Source: an uncultured Granulicella sp.
Lineage (GTDB): Bacteria > Acidobacteriota > Terriglobia > Terriglobales > Acidobacteriaceae
DNA: 41,127 nucleotides
Assembly (NCBI GenBank): GCA_937873145.1
Contig: CALMVK010000221.1
Location: 34,994-76,120 of the forward strand
Reading direction: 5' to 3'
The notes under the pieces are model-generated. The model saw nothing but the letters and a program-made list of their open reading frames with translations, was not told the origin of the DNA and did not search any database. The position numbers were made by a program, and so were the translations under genes. Below are positions 1-7,031 of the stretch, piece after piece. The first letter of the stretch is position 1; every line of letters starts with the position of its first letter.

Positions 1-69
1 GTTTCCGAGTACAAGCTGCACCTGTTGCGGCCAATCCTCATTTTTCCCTCATAGAGGACCTGCGATCTT

Positions 70-85
70 TGGCTGCAAACGTGCG
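70..85 (+). promoter_or_regulatory. Candidate sigma-54 promoter before the TPR/glycosyltransferase gene
   Basis: TGGCTGCAAACGTGCG has the GG of the -24 element and the GC of the -12 element at the invariant distance. The -12 element is GTGC instead of the usual TTGC, so it is the weaker kind of match. A transcript would start near position 96, about 70-80 bases before the coding region. Support comes mainly from similar boxes before other genes of this window. Confidence 0.4.
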
Positions 86-162
86 ACAACGACAGCGGCA
101 GCGAAAATGGCCGGTCCGCAGCGAAGAAGAATGAGCAGCGCCGAATCTGCGTCCGTGTCACT

Positions 163-2178
163 TTGCCCGCAAACGATATGAAGGAACAACGAGCTGTAAA
201 ACAGCCGCATCGAGAGCTTCTCCAAACCGGATTGGTCCATCATCGCGCAGGCCGCTTTGCGCAGGCGTCGGCTTGTTATGGCCGACTGTTGCAGGCGAAC
301 CCACGCAATGCGGACGCCCTGCATCTTTCCGGAGTGCTGGCGCGGCAGCAGGACCGGCTGGACGTGTCGGCGCGGCTGATCGGCACCGCCATCCAACTCA
401 ACGGAGGCGTGTCGACGTACCACTACAATCTCGCCCGCACCTTTGCTTTACAGGGCAGACGCGGCGAGGCCAAGGAGAGCTACCGGCGGGCTATCCGGCT
501 GAACGGCCGCGATCCCGATTCCATGCAGATGCTGGCTCAGTTGCTCGGAGAACCAAGTGAGGCAGCCGAGGCTATCGAGCTGTGCACGCGGGTCGTCGAG
601 CTTGCTCCGGAGCGCGAGCCGGTGTACCTCCATTTAGCATTCCTGCTCAAGTCACGCGGCGAGATGCCGGCAGCTCTGGAGCTTTATCGCAAGGCGGTGA
701 GCTTGTTTCCGGATTCCTCCGACAGCCACTTTAGCCTGGGAAAAGCCCTCTACGAAGCCGGCTTGCCTGAGGAATGCCTTCCATCGTACGAACGGGCGCT
801 GGCCCTCAAACCAGACGATACGGAGGCGCACAACTGCCTGGGACGCGTGCTGCACGAGCGCGGCGACCTGGGTCTGGCGCGGGAGTCGTATCTGCGGGCA
901 GTGACGCTGAACCCGGAGTTCGCTGAGGCACTTTCTAATCTCGGCGCGCTGCAGATGGATGCGGGAGAGTACAAGACAGGCGAGGCTGTGCTGCGCCGGG
1001 CCGTCGCGCTGAAGCCGGACCTGTGGAACGCGCACTGCAATCTCGGCAGCATCCTGGCCCGGCAGGGAGACGCCCTGGGAGCGATCGCGGCGTTTCGGAC
1101 AGTGCTGATGGTGAATCCGCACGACGTGCCCACGCTTTGCAGCCTGGGATTTACGTTCGACGCGCTGGGCGATGAGGCAGGCGCGGCGAGCTGCTTTCGA
1201 CTCGCGCTGAAGGTGCAGCCCGGGTCTTCGCTGGCGCGGTTCAACCTGAGTTCTCACCTGCTACTTGAAGGTAACTTCGCCGACGGTTGGCCGGAGTATG
1301 AGCATCGCTGGAATGTCCGTCAGTTCGCTGGCAAGCGTGAGCCCTTCGCCCAGCCGCAGTGGCGCGGAGAGCCGATCCGGGGAGCGAAAATCTACGTGTA
1401 TGCCGAGCAGGGCCTGGGCGACACGCTGCAGTTTGTGCGCTACATCCCGATGCTGGTGGAGCGTGGCGCGGAGGTCATCCTGGAGGTGCAGCCGCCGCTG
1501 GTAGACCTGCTGGGGAACCTGGGACCCGCCGTGCAGGTGATCGTCAAAGGCGAGCGTCCGCAAGAGGTCGACTGGCACTCTCCTCTATTGAGCCTGCCGG
1601 GAGCATTCGACACAAATTTGAGCAATATACCGGCACCTGTGCCCTATCTGCGCGCCGATCCGGGCAAGTGCGCCGGCTGGTCGCGACGGCTCACGGCGAA
1701 CAGCCTGAAGGTGGGCGTGGTCTGGACCGGCAATCCGGGGCACACACGCGATCGGCTGCGATCCATCTCCTTCGCGCAGTTCCGGCGGCTGACGGAGGTT
1801 GAGGGAGCGACCTTCTATGCCCTGCAAAAAGGTCTGACGGCAGCTCAGCGCGAGGAGATTGCTTCGGCAGGAAAGGTGGTGGATCTCGGCGCGGAGTTGC
1901 AGGATTTCACCGACACAGCTGCGATTGTGGCCAATCTGGACTTGGTCATCACTGTAGATACGTCCGTGGCGCACCTGGCCGGGGCGCTCGGCAAGCCGGT
2001 GTGGATTCTGCTTCCGCACGCGCCCGACTGGCGCTGGCTGCGGGAGCGAGACGACAGCCCGTGGTATCCGACGGCGAGACTTTTTCGCCAAACAGCTGCC
2101 GGGCAGTGGGGGAGCGTGCTCGAGAAAGTGCAGCGCGAGCTGCAATGCGCCGTACGCGCACTCGGCGGAGTTCACTAA
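163..2178 (+). CDS. TPR protein with C-terminal GT9-like glycosyltransferase domain
   Basis: About 350 residues of tandem 34-residue TPR units (repeated A..Y..A..L.P pattern) precede a domain like the ADP-heptose:LPS heptosyltransferase fold. Visible landmarks are YAEQGLGDTLQF near residue 413, VGVVWTGNPG at 517-526 and DTSVAHLAGALGKPVW from 599. TPR-glycosyltransferase fusions of this kind often modify proteins, and in flagellar loci they are candidates for glycosylating flagellin or related structures; that role is inferred. The start is TTG at 163; an in-frame ATG at 178 is equally plausible, and neither has a clear ribosome site. The gene reads toward motAB but is separated from it by 191 bp carrying the motA promoter. 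It probably acts in the cytoplasm, as no signal peptide or membrane segment is visible. Confidence 0.8.
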   Translation: MPANDMKEQRAVKQPHRELLQTGLVHHRAGRFAQASACYGRLLQANPRNADALHLSGVLARQQDRLDVSARLIGTAIQLNGGVSTYHYNLARTFALQGRRGEAKESYRRAIRLNGRDPDSMQMLAQLLGEPSEAAEAIELCTRVVELAPEREPVYLHLAFLLKSRGEMPAALELYRKAVSLFPDSSDSHFSLGKALYEAGLPEECLPSYERALALKPDDTEAHNCLGRVLHERGDLGLARESYLRAVTLNPEFAEALSNLGALQMDAGEYKTGEAVLRRAVALKPDLWNAHCNLGSILARQGDALGAIAAFRTVLMVNPHDVPTLCSLGFTFDALGDEAGAASCFRLALKVQPGSSLARFNLSSHLLLEGNFADGWPEYEHRWNVRQFAGKREPFAQPQWRGEPIRGAKIYVYAEQGLGDTLQFVRYIPMLVERGAEVILEVQPPLVDLLGNLGPAVQVIVKGERPQEVDWHSPLLSLPGAFDTNLSNIPAPVPYLRADPGKCAGWSRRLTANSLKVGVVWTGNPGHTRDRLRSISFAQFRRLTEVEGATFYALQKGLTAAQREEIASAGKVVDLGAELQDFTDTAAIVANLDLVITVDTSVAHLAGALGKPVWILLPHAPDWRWLRERDDSPWYPTARLFRQTAAGQWGSVLEKVQRELQCAVRALGGVH

Positions 2179-2286
2179 TCTGCGACAGTCGTGCTGCGAC
2201 GGCGCCTCTCTTGATCAAGCGGCTTGACCACGCCCGTGCTCATGGAACGCTCATTCAACACAATCGAAGATTTCTACAAAAGTTCG

Positions 2287-2313
2287 TAAAGTTTTCTCCC
2301 TACCTGTCGATAA
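2287..2313 (+). promoter_or_regulatory. Sigma-28 (FliA) promoter of motAB
   Basis: TAAAGTTT at 2287-2294, exactly 11 bases, then GTCGATAA at 2306-2313. This matches the enterobacterial FliA consensus TAAAGTTT-N11-GCCGATAA at all but one position. Transcription should begin near 2320, about 50 bases before motA. The sigma factor itself is encoded at 25481 in this window. Confidence 0.85.
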
Positions 2314-2369
2314 GGAAAGAGAACAGACTGCACGGACTCGATGCCGGGCAGCTACGGGAGAGGCGGCAG

Positions 2370-3236
2370 ATGATTTCAATTGTGGGAATTCTTGTGGTTT
2401 TCGGTGCAGTCATTGGTGGGTTCCTCATGGAAAAGGGTCAGTTGGCAGTCCTGATTCAGCCGGCTGAGGTAGTAACGATTGTGGGCGCCGCGCTGGGAAC
2501 GCTGATTGTGGCAAACCCGATGCATGTTCTCAAAGGGCTTGTTGCGAGTCTGCTGGGAGTTCTCAAGGGATCGCCCTACACAAAACAGCGGTATCTCGAA
2601 ACGCTCAAGATGATGTTCGACCTCTTCAGCAAAGCACGCAAGGATGGCATGGTGGCGATCGAGGCCGACGTCGAAGGCGCAGACAAGAGCCCCCTCTTCG
2701 CGCAATACCCGAGTTTTCTCAAGGACCATCACGTAACCAACTTTGTCTGCGACACGATGCGCATGGCGATCACGGGAGGCGTGCTGCCGTTCGACGTGGA
2801 TCAGATGATGGAACTCGACATGGAAGTGCACCACCACACCACCGGCCAGCCGACTGGTGCGCTGAGTACAGTCGCCGATGCGCTTCCAGGACTGGGAATC
2901 GTCGCCGCCGTACTCGGCATTGTGATCACGATGGGCGCCCTGGGCGGTCCGCCGGAGGAGATCGGGCATAAGGTCGCGGCGGCGCTGGTCGGAACCTTTC
3001 TGGGAATCCTGCTGTGCTACGGCGTGCTAGGGCCGCTGGCTTCGGTCATGACCAAGATCAACGAAGAAGAACACTCGTATTACTCCATCCTGCGGGTTGT
3101 GATGATGGCGTTCATCAAGGGGACGACGCCGATCCTGGCCGTAGAACTCGCGCGGCGGGCCATCCCGGCGCACCTTCGTCCAAGCTTCGCTGAAGTTGAA
3201 AAAGCCTGCCGCAGCAAAGCTGCGGCGGCAGCATAA
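2370..3236 (+). CDS. motA: Flagellar motor stator protein MotA
   Basis: MotA forms the proton- or ion-conducting stator with MotB in the inner membrane and transmits force to FliG. The 288-residue protein has the family length and four hydrophobic segments: residues 1-20 and about 30-50, then a pair after the cytoplasmic loop around PGLGIVAAVLGIVITMGAL and the following GTFLGILLCYGVLGP. The reading frame is open further upstream (to 2001), but the family N terminus MISIVGILVVFGAVIGGF begins at ATG 2370, preceded by a GGGAG purine tract; the upstream extension would also contain the sigma-28 promoter. motB follows after 10 bases, so the two are one transcript. Confidence 0.95.
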   Translation: MISIVGILVVFGAVIGGFLMEKGQLAVLIQPAEVVTIVGAALGTLIVANPMHVLKGLVASLLGVLKGSPYTKQRYLETLKMMFDLFSKARKDGMVAIEADVEGADKSPLFAQYPSFLKDHHVTNFVCDTMRMAITGGVLPFDVDQMMELDMEVHHHTTGQPTGALSTVADALPGLGIVAAVLGIVITMGALGGPPEEIGHKVAAALVGTFLGILLCYGVLGPLASVMTKINEEEHSYYSILRVVMMAFIKGTTPILAVELARRAIPAHLRPSFAEVEKACRSKAAAAA

Positions 3237-3246
3237 GGAGCCTTCC

Positions 3247-4227
3247 ATGGCAAACGAACAACCGATCATCATCATCAAGAAAAAAAGCGGCCACGGCGGA
3301 CACCACGGAGGCGCATGGAAGGTGGCTTACGCCGATTTCGTTACCGCCATGATGAGTCTCTTCATCGTCCTCTGGCTGATGAACTCGACGCCTAAACCAG
3401 TACAGGAACAGATCGCCGGCTACTTCAACGATCCCAAGGGGACCGCGGCGAAGAAGGGCTCAGAGGGCAAACCTCTTCCTAAAGAGGTCAAGGAACTCAA
3501 GCAGGTGAAGGACTCGAAAGATACCAAGAAGATGGACGAACTGAAGAATGAGCTGCTTCGTGCCATCGAGGACATCAACCTGCTGAACAAACTGAAGAAG
3601 CAGATTGAGATTACGATCACCGACGAAGGCCTGCGTATCGAGTTAGTCGAGGATGAAAAGGGTACGTTTTTTGAGTCGGGCAGTGCACAGCCTACCCCGG
3701 CGCTTCAGCAGATTCTCAAGGTTCTGTCTGACCGGCTTAAAATCCTGCCCAACAGAATATCGATCGAGGGACATACGGACGCGCATCCCTACGCAAACCA
3801 AGCAGCCTATGGCAACTGGGAGCTTTCGACAGACCGTGCCAATGTGGCTCGGCGGCAGATGCAGGAGGACGGTGTACGTCCGGACCAGGTCTCGCAGGTG
3901 CGTGGCTTCGCCGATCAGCAGCTGCACTTTCCGGACAAACCACTCGATCCAGCCAACCGTCGCGTGTCGCTTGTGGTGCTGAATCTGCCAGCGGCTGCGC
4001 CAGACAAGATAGCGAAGGCGACTCCGGCAGCTGCCAAGGGGAAACCCTCGGTCGAGGAGGAGGCTAAGCCGAAGACGGTTGCGACCGAAGAACATCCCGC
4101 GGCAGCACCGTCAACGGCAGAACAGGCCGGAGCCAAGGAACCTGCTCCGGCCTCCGCGAAAGCGCCGGCCGGAATGTTTGCTGGAGTCAAGGCAATGTTC
4201 GGCAAGAAAGGCGCGGCGCATCCATGA
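3247..4227 (+). CDS. motB: Flagellar motor stator protein MotB
   Basis: MotB anchors the stator to peptidoglycan. The 326-residue protein has a basic N terminus, one membrane segment (about residues 26-46) with the ion-binding aspartate D30 in the signature YADFVTAMM, a charged linker, and an OmpA-like peptidoglycan-binding domain with IEGHTDA and the late NRRVSLVVL motif. A roughly 70-residue Ala/Pro/Lys/Glu-rich tail follows the OmpA domain and is probably disordered. ATG 3247 is chosen because AAGGAG at 3235-3240, overlapping the motA stop, is ideally placed and the protein then begins as in homologues. It is translated with motA from the sigma-28 promoter. Confidence 0.95.
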   Translation: MANEQPIIIIKKKSGHGGHHGGAWKVAYADFVTAMMSLFIVLWLMNSTPKPVQEQIAGYFNDPKGTAAKKGSEGKPLPKEVKELKQVKDSKDTKKMDELKNELLRAIEDINLLNKLKKQIEITITDEGLRIELVEDEKGTFFESGSAQPTPALQQILKVLSDRLKILPNRISIEGHTDAHPYANQAAYGNWELSTDRANVARRQMQEDGVRPDQVSQVRGFADQQLHFPDKPLDPANRRVSLVVLNLPAAAPDKIAKATPAAAKGKPSVEEEAKPKTVATEEHPAAAPSTAEQAGAKEPAPASAKAPAGMFAGVKAMFGKKGAAHP

Positions 4228-4253
4228 CGGGGATGCGTTACGGCGGCCAAGGG

Positions 4254-4571
4254 TTAGAGAGGCGCCAGCTGCTTGAGAAATTCGCGGAAACCGAGCCGCT
4301 CCTGCACAGACCTGTAGCGGAAGCGGATGCGGGTTTCCTCGTTGCGGGCCGCATAGACCCGCGCGTGGATTTGATAGCCCTCCTCCCCTGCGTGGTCGAA
4401 GTAAAGCGTGAGCAGTCCTTCGATCCCTGCCGGAACCGGAGAAGCAAAAGTGCCACGCAGACCGGATTCACTGACGTCCAGACAAATCCCAGGTACCGCA
4501 ACATCCCCGAAGATCAGGTCCATGCGGCAATCTATCTTGAAGCGGGGAGAACGATAAAGGAAGTCGCGCAT
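4254..4571 (-). CDS. Small PilZ-domain protein
   Basis: About 105 residues, essentially a single PilZ domain; this family usually binds cyclic di-GMP and can brake motility. The DxSxxG motif is clear (LDVSESGLRG). The usual upstream RxxxR motif is not obvious: the corresponding stretch reads YRSPRFKID, an RxxR spacing. The frame is open to a TTG at 4631, but ATG 4571 gives the normal domain length; neither start has a strong ribosome site. It lies tail-to-tail with motB (26-base gap) and diverges from the response regulator gene at 4757. A motility role is inferred from position. Confidence 0.75.
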   Translation of the reverse strand: MRDFLYRSPRFKIDCRMDLIFGDVAVPGICLDVSESGLRGTFASPVPAGIEGLLTLYFDHAGEEGYQIHARVYAARNEETRIRFRYRSVQERLGFREFLKQLAPL

Positions 4572-4700
4572 AGGGGGTCGCAGCGTTTGAAGCAAGCTTG
4601 GACGGCCGGTGGACGGCCTTCCGCACCGCAAGCTTAGCAGACCTGACCGGGTTTACCAGAGGCCGTTTGCTGCTACTTAAGTCGCAAGCGGAGTACCCCT

Positions 4701-4726
4701 TTTCGACTCGTTTCGACTGCTATACC
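4701..4726 (+). promoter_or_regulatory. 10-bp-phased direct repeat upstream of the OmpR-type regulator
   Basis: TTTCGACT occurs at 4701-4708 and again at 4711-4718, exactly one helical turn apart, followed by a TATACC -10-like hexamer at 4721-4726. OmpR-family regulators bind tandem direct repeats with about 10-bp phasing next to the -35 region. The arrangement suggests autoregulation of the gene at 4757; a good -35 hexamer is absent, as in activator-dependent promoters. This is inference from spacing alone. Confidence 0.45.
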
Positions 4727-4756
4727 TAAGCATGCAACGGTTCCGAGGAGAACACC

Positions 4757-5554
4757 ATGCAGGTAGCAGTGAACGAGCAGTTCGGTATGCTGGCCCAGTT
4801 TCTTCCAACCTGGCAGGGAAGTAGCCTCTGCTCTACAGAATCGCCGGCTGAGGCTTCTTCCGGCCTCTCGCGGGTCCTGATCATGGAGGGAAACGATGCG
4901 CTTGCGCGGCTGCTGGCCACCGGACTCTCTGCCGAGTCGCTGGCGGTCGAGTTAGTACCGGACCCCGCTTCCGTAATGCGGCAGTTGGAAAAGCGAACCT
5001 GCCAGCTCCTGATCCTCGACCTCGATCAACCGGACATGGACGGCCTCGCCACTCTGCGCACTCTGCGGGCAATGCAGCCGGAGATGCACATCCTCGTACT
5101 AAGCGGACGCACGGGAGTGGAGGGACTGGTTGCCGCCTTCGATCATGGCGCGGACGAGTACCTCATGAAGCCTTTTTCCCTGCTGGAGATGATGGCCCGG
5201 GTACGGGCGCTGCGCAGGCGCTGTACGTTCCCGGTCCAGGCGCTCGCACCTTCTACCAGCAAACTAGTGCTGCATCGCGAGCAATGCCGTGCGGAACGGG
5301 ATGGGCGCATGATCGATCTCACTCCGCGCGAATTCGCTCTTCTCGATTTCATGATGCAGCATGCAGGAAAAACACTCTCGCGCGCCATGCTCACCCAGCA
5401 GGTGTGGAACATGGAGGTGGAAGGCAATACGAATATTGTCGATGTGTATATGAAGTATCTGCGGGACAAGTTGGATGGCGGCCACAGCGAAAAACTGATC
5501 CGCACCGTACGCGGAATGGGCTACATGCTCCAGACACAGCCATCAACAACATAG
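4757..5554 (+). CDS. OmpR/PhoB-family response regulator, orphan
   Basis: The 265-residue protein has a 38-residue N-terminal extension, a receiver domain (about 39-155) and a winged-helix DNA-binding domain (about 165-262, LTPREFALLDFMM and the final IRTVRGMGYML). The phospho-acceptor aspartate is D88 (LILDLDQPDMDG), the switch residue is S116 and the conserved lysine is K138. The two acidic residues that normally hold Mg2+ after strand 1 are replaced by E44-G45 in VLIMEGND, so phosphorylation may be weak or absent. No kinase lies next to it. ATG 4757 follows GAGGAG at 4745-4750. It sits upstream of the flagellar regulators and is a candidate early regulator of the locus. Confidence 0.85.
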   Translation: MQVAVNEQFGMLAQFLPTWQGSSLCSTESPAEASSGLSRVLIMEGNDALARLLATGLSAESLAVELVPDPASVMRQLEKRTCQLLILDLDQPDMDGLATLRTLRAMQPEMHILVLSGRTGVEGLVAAFDHGADEYLMKPFSLLEMMARVRALRRRCTFPVQALAPSTSKLVLHREQCRAERDGRMIDLTPREFALLDFMMQHAGKTLSRAMLTQQVWNMEVEGNTNIVDVYMKYLRDKLDGGHSEKLIRTVRGMGYMLQTQPSTT

Positions 5555-5620
5555 ACAATGTCAACGTCCAGGCGAGTTTGACTGGTCCCATAAAGCACAC
5601 GCCGCTCAACGTACTTGAAC

Positions 5621-5635
5621 AGCGACTGAGTCGCT
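5621..5635. repeat. Perfect 15-bp palindrome between two regulator genes
   Basis: AGCGACTGAGTCGCT reads as 7-base inverted arms around one central base. It lies 66 bases after the response regulator stop and upstream of the sigma-54 activator. A one-base centre argues for a dimeric protein site rather than a hairpin, although a 5-bp stem with a 5-base loop is possible. No T-run follows. The rest of 5555-5762 shows no convincing promoter. Confidence 0.35.
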
Positions 5636-5848
5636 CAACGCACAAGTCAGGCTTTCAGCTTCGCACCCTTAGGTGAGCCCTGCAACGGCTGCCACGACTC
5701 CGGCATCCAGGAAGGATCGCGCATCAATCTCCTGAGTAGTCTACCGATACGGCGCGAGGAACATGCCTCGGTTCACCTTCTGCTGGTAAGCGGCAATGCA
5801 GGCTTTCGCGCGCAGCTTCGTGATCGTCTCGCTCCGTTACGCTGGAAT

Positions 5849-6892
5849 GTGGCGGAGGCGGTGAGCGGCGCCGAGGCGCTTGATCTGCTGCATGCCCAGG
5901 AGGACGTGGAGCTTCTGCTGCTCGACACTCTGTTGCCCGACCTGTTGCCGGCGGAGTTCATCGGCATGGTACGCCAAGGCTTTCCTGCAATAGAAGTCCT
6001 CACCATGAACACCAACACCGGACATGTGCTGGTAGGCAGCGCGGCACCTACGGCCTTTGCCGCGCAGGTCTCCGAGCTGCTCTACCAGGGAACGAACTCA
6101 AGTTTCAAGCCCGCGCTGCGGTCGCCGGAGTCGTTACGGACGGCGGCCAGCGCGCAGGGTCTGCGCGGAATGATCGGGGACTCCGCACCCATGCAGCAGG
6201 CCTATGCGCTGACCCACATGGTTGCGGCTCGTGAGACCACGGTCCTGGTCACGGGCGAGAGTGGCACAGGCAAAGACCTGATCGCACAGGCCATCCATAT
6301 GGTCAGTCCGCGGCAAAAAGCGCCCTTTGTAGTGGTGAACTGCGCCGCTATCCCCGAGGCGCTACTCGAGGCAGAGCTGTTTGGCTACGCCAAAGGAGCG
6401 TTCACCGGGGCAATGCAGTCGCGCATCGGACGCATCCACGCCGCGCATGGCGGAACCCTGTTCCTGGATGAGATTGGCGATATGCCTCTCTCGCTGCAAA
6501 GCAAGCTGCTGCGCTTTGTGGAGCAGGGTGAAGTGCAGCGGCTTGGCAGCAATGACAATCTGCGCGTCGATGTGCGCGTGGTCGCGGCAACCAACGCAGC
6601 TCTCCCCAGCATGGTCAAGCAGAAGCTGTTCCGCGAGGACCTCTACTATCGGCTGGCCGTGTTTCCAATCCGGCTCGCTCCCCTGAGAGAACGAGGCGAA
6701 GACATCCTGCTGCTGGCCCGTTTTTTCAGCGGAAAGTTCTGCCCCGGAGTGAGCTTGCGGACCGACGCAATCGATGCCCTTTACAAGCATGACTGGCCCG
6801 GCAACGTACGAGAGTTGCGCAACGTGATCGAACGCGCAAGTATCCTGGCCGGCCGGGAACGCGAGATCAGCGCTGAACATATCCTGCTTTGA
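5849..6892 (+). CDS. Sigma-54-dependent activator without DNA-binding domain (FlgR-like)
   Basis: From GTG 5849 the protein has 347 residues: the rest of a receiver-like domain (to about 80), then a full AAA+ sigma-54 activation domain with Walker A GESGTGKD at 136-143, the sigma-54-contacting loop GAFTGA at 183-188 and Walker B LFLDEIG at 204-210. It stops right after the AAA+ lid (ISAEHILL), with no Fis-type helix-turn-helix. The reading frame is open back to 5630 and encodes the missing receiver start (VHLLLVSGNAGFRAQL), but holds no ATG, GTG or TTG upstream of 5849, and GTG 5849 has no usable ribosome site. The receiver keeps an Asp (LLLLDTLLPD) but lacks the acidic pocket and the lysine. 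Helicobacter FlgR likewise activates from solution without a DNA-binding domain. It may act with or on the FlrC-like protein at 8243. Confidence 0.85.
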   Translation: MAEAVSGAEALDLLHAQEDVELLLLDTLLPDLLPAEFIGMVRQGFPAIEVLTMNTNTGHVLVGSAAPTAFAAQVSELLYQGTNSSFKPALRSPESLRTAASAQGLRGMIGDSAPMQQAYALTHMVAARETTVLVTGESGTGKDLIAQAIHMVSPRQKAPFVVVNCAAIPEALLEAELFGYAKGAFTGAMQSRIGRIHAAHGGTLFLDEIGDMPLSLQSKLLRFVEQGEVQRLGSNDNLRVDVRVVAATNAALPSMVKQKLFREDLYYRLAVFPIRLAPLRERGEDILLLARFFSGKFCPGVSLRTDAIDALYKHDWPGNVRELRNVIERASILAGREREISAEHILL

Positions 6893-6921
6893 TCTTGGGG
6901 GCTTTGACCTTTGGGGCCGTG

Positions 6922-6941
6922 TCTACCGCCTTCGTGGTAGA
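6922..6941 (+). terminator. Small stem-loop after the sigma-54 activator gene
   Basis: TCTACC at 6922-6927 pairs with GGTAGA at 6936-6941 around an 8-base loop. It sits between the activator stop and the sigma-54 box of the next operon, where a terminator would be expected, but no T-run follows. Weak call. Confidence 0.25.
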
Positions 6942-6956
6942 GCCACCGACCCGGAT

Positions 6957-6972
6957 TGGCAACGAGGATGCA
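6957..6972 (+). promoter_or_regulatory. Sigma-54 promoter of the flrBC-flgBC-fliE-J operon
   Basis: TGGCAACGAGGATGCA: GG and GC are exactly 10 bases apart, and TGGC and TGCA are intact. The predicted start of transcription is about 6983, which lies after the TTG at 6981 and only 4 bases before the ATG at 6987. It therefore favours the downstream ATG 7032 as start of the kinase. If used, the two-component genes that activate sigma-54 promoters are themselves sigma-54 dependent. Confidence 0.6.
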
Positions 6973-7031
6973 CTTAGACCTTGCACATGACCTTACTCTC
7001 TCATCCGGGACCAATCCAAGCTTCAGGCGCG

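Noticed and set aside
2211-2229. Terminator after the first gene (TCAAGCGGCTTGA)
   Set aside because: The stem is only 5 bp and no T-run follows.
2001-2369. Upstream extension of the motA reading frame giving 411 residues
   Set aside because: It overlaps the end of the preceding gene and the sigma-28 promoter and does not resemble MotA; the family N terminus begins at ATG 2370.
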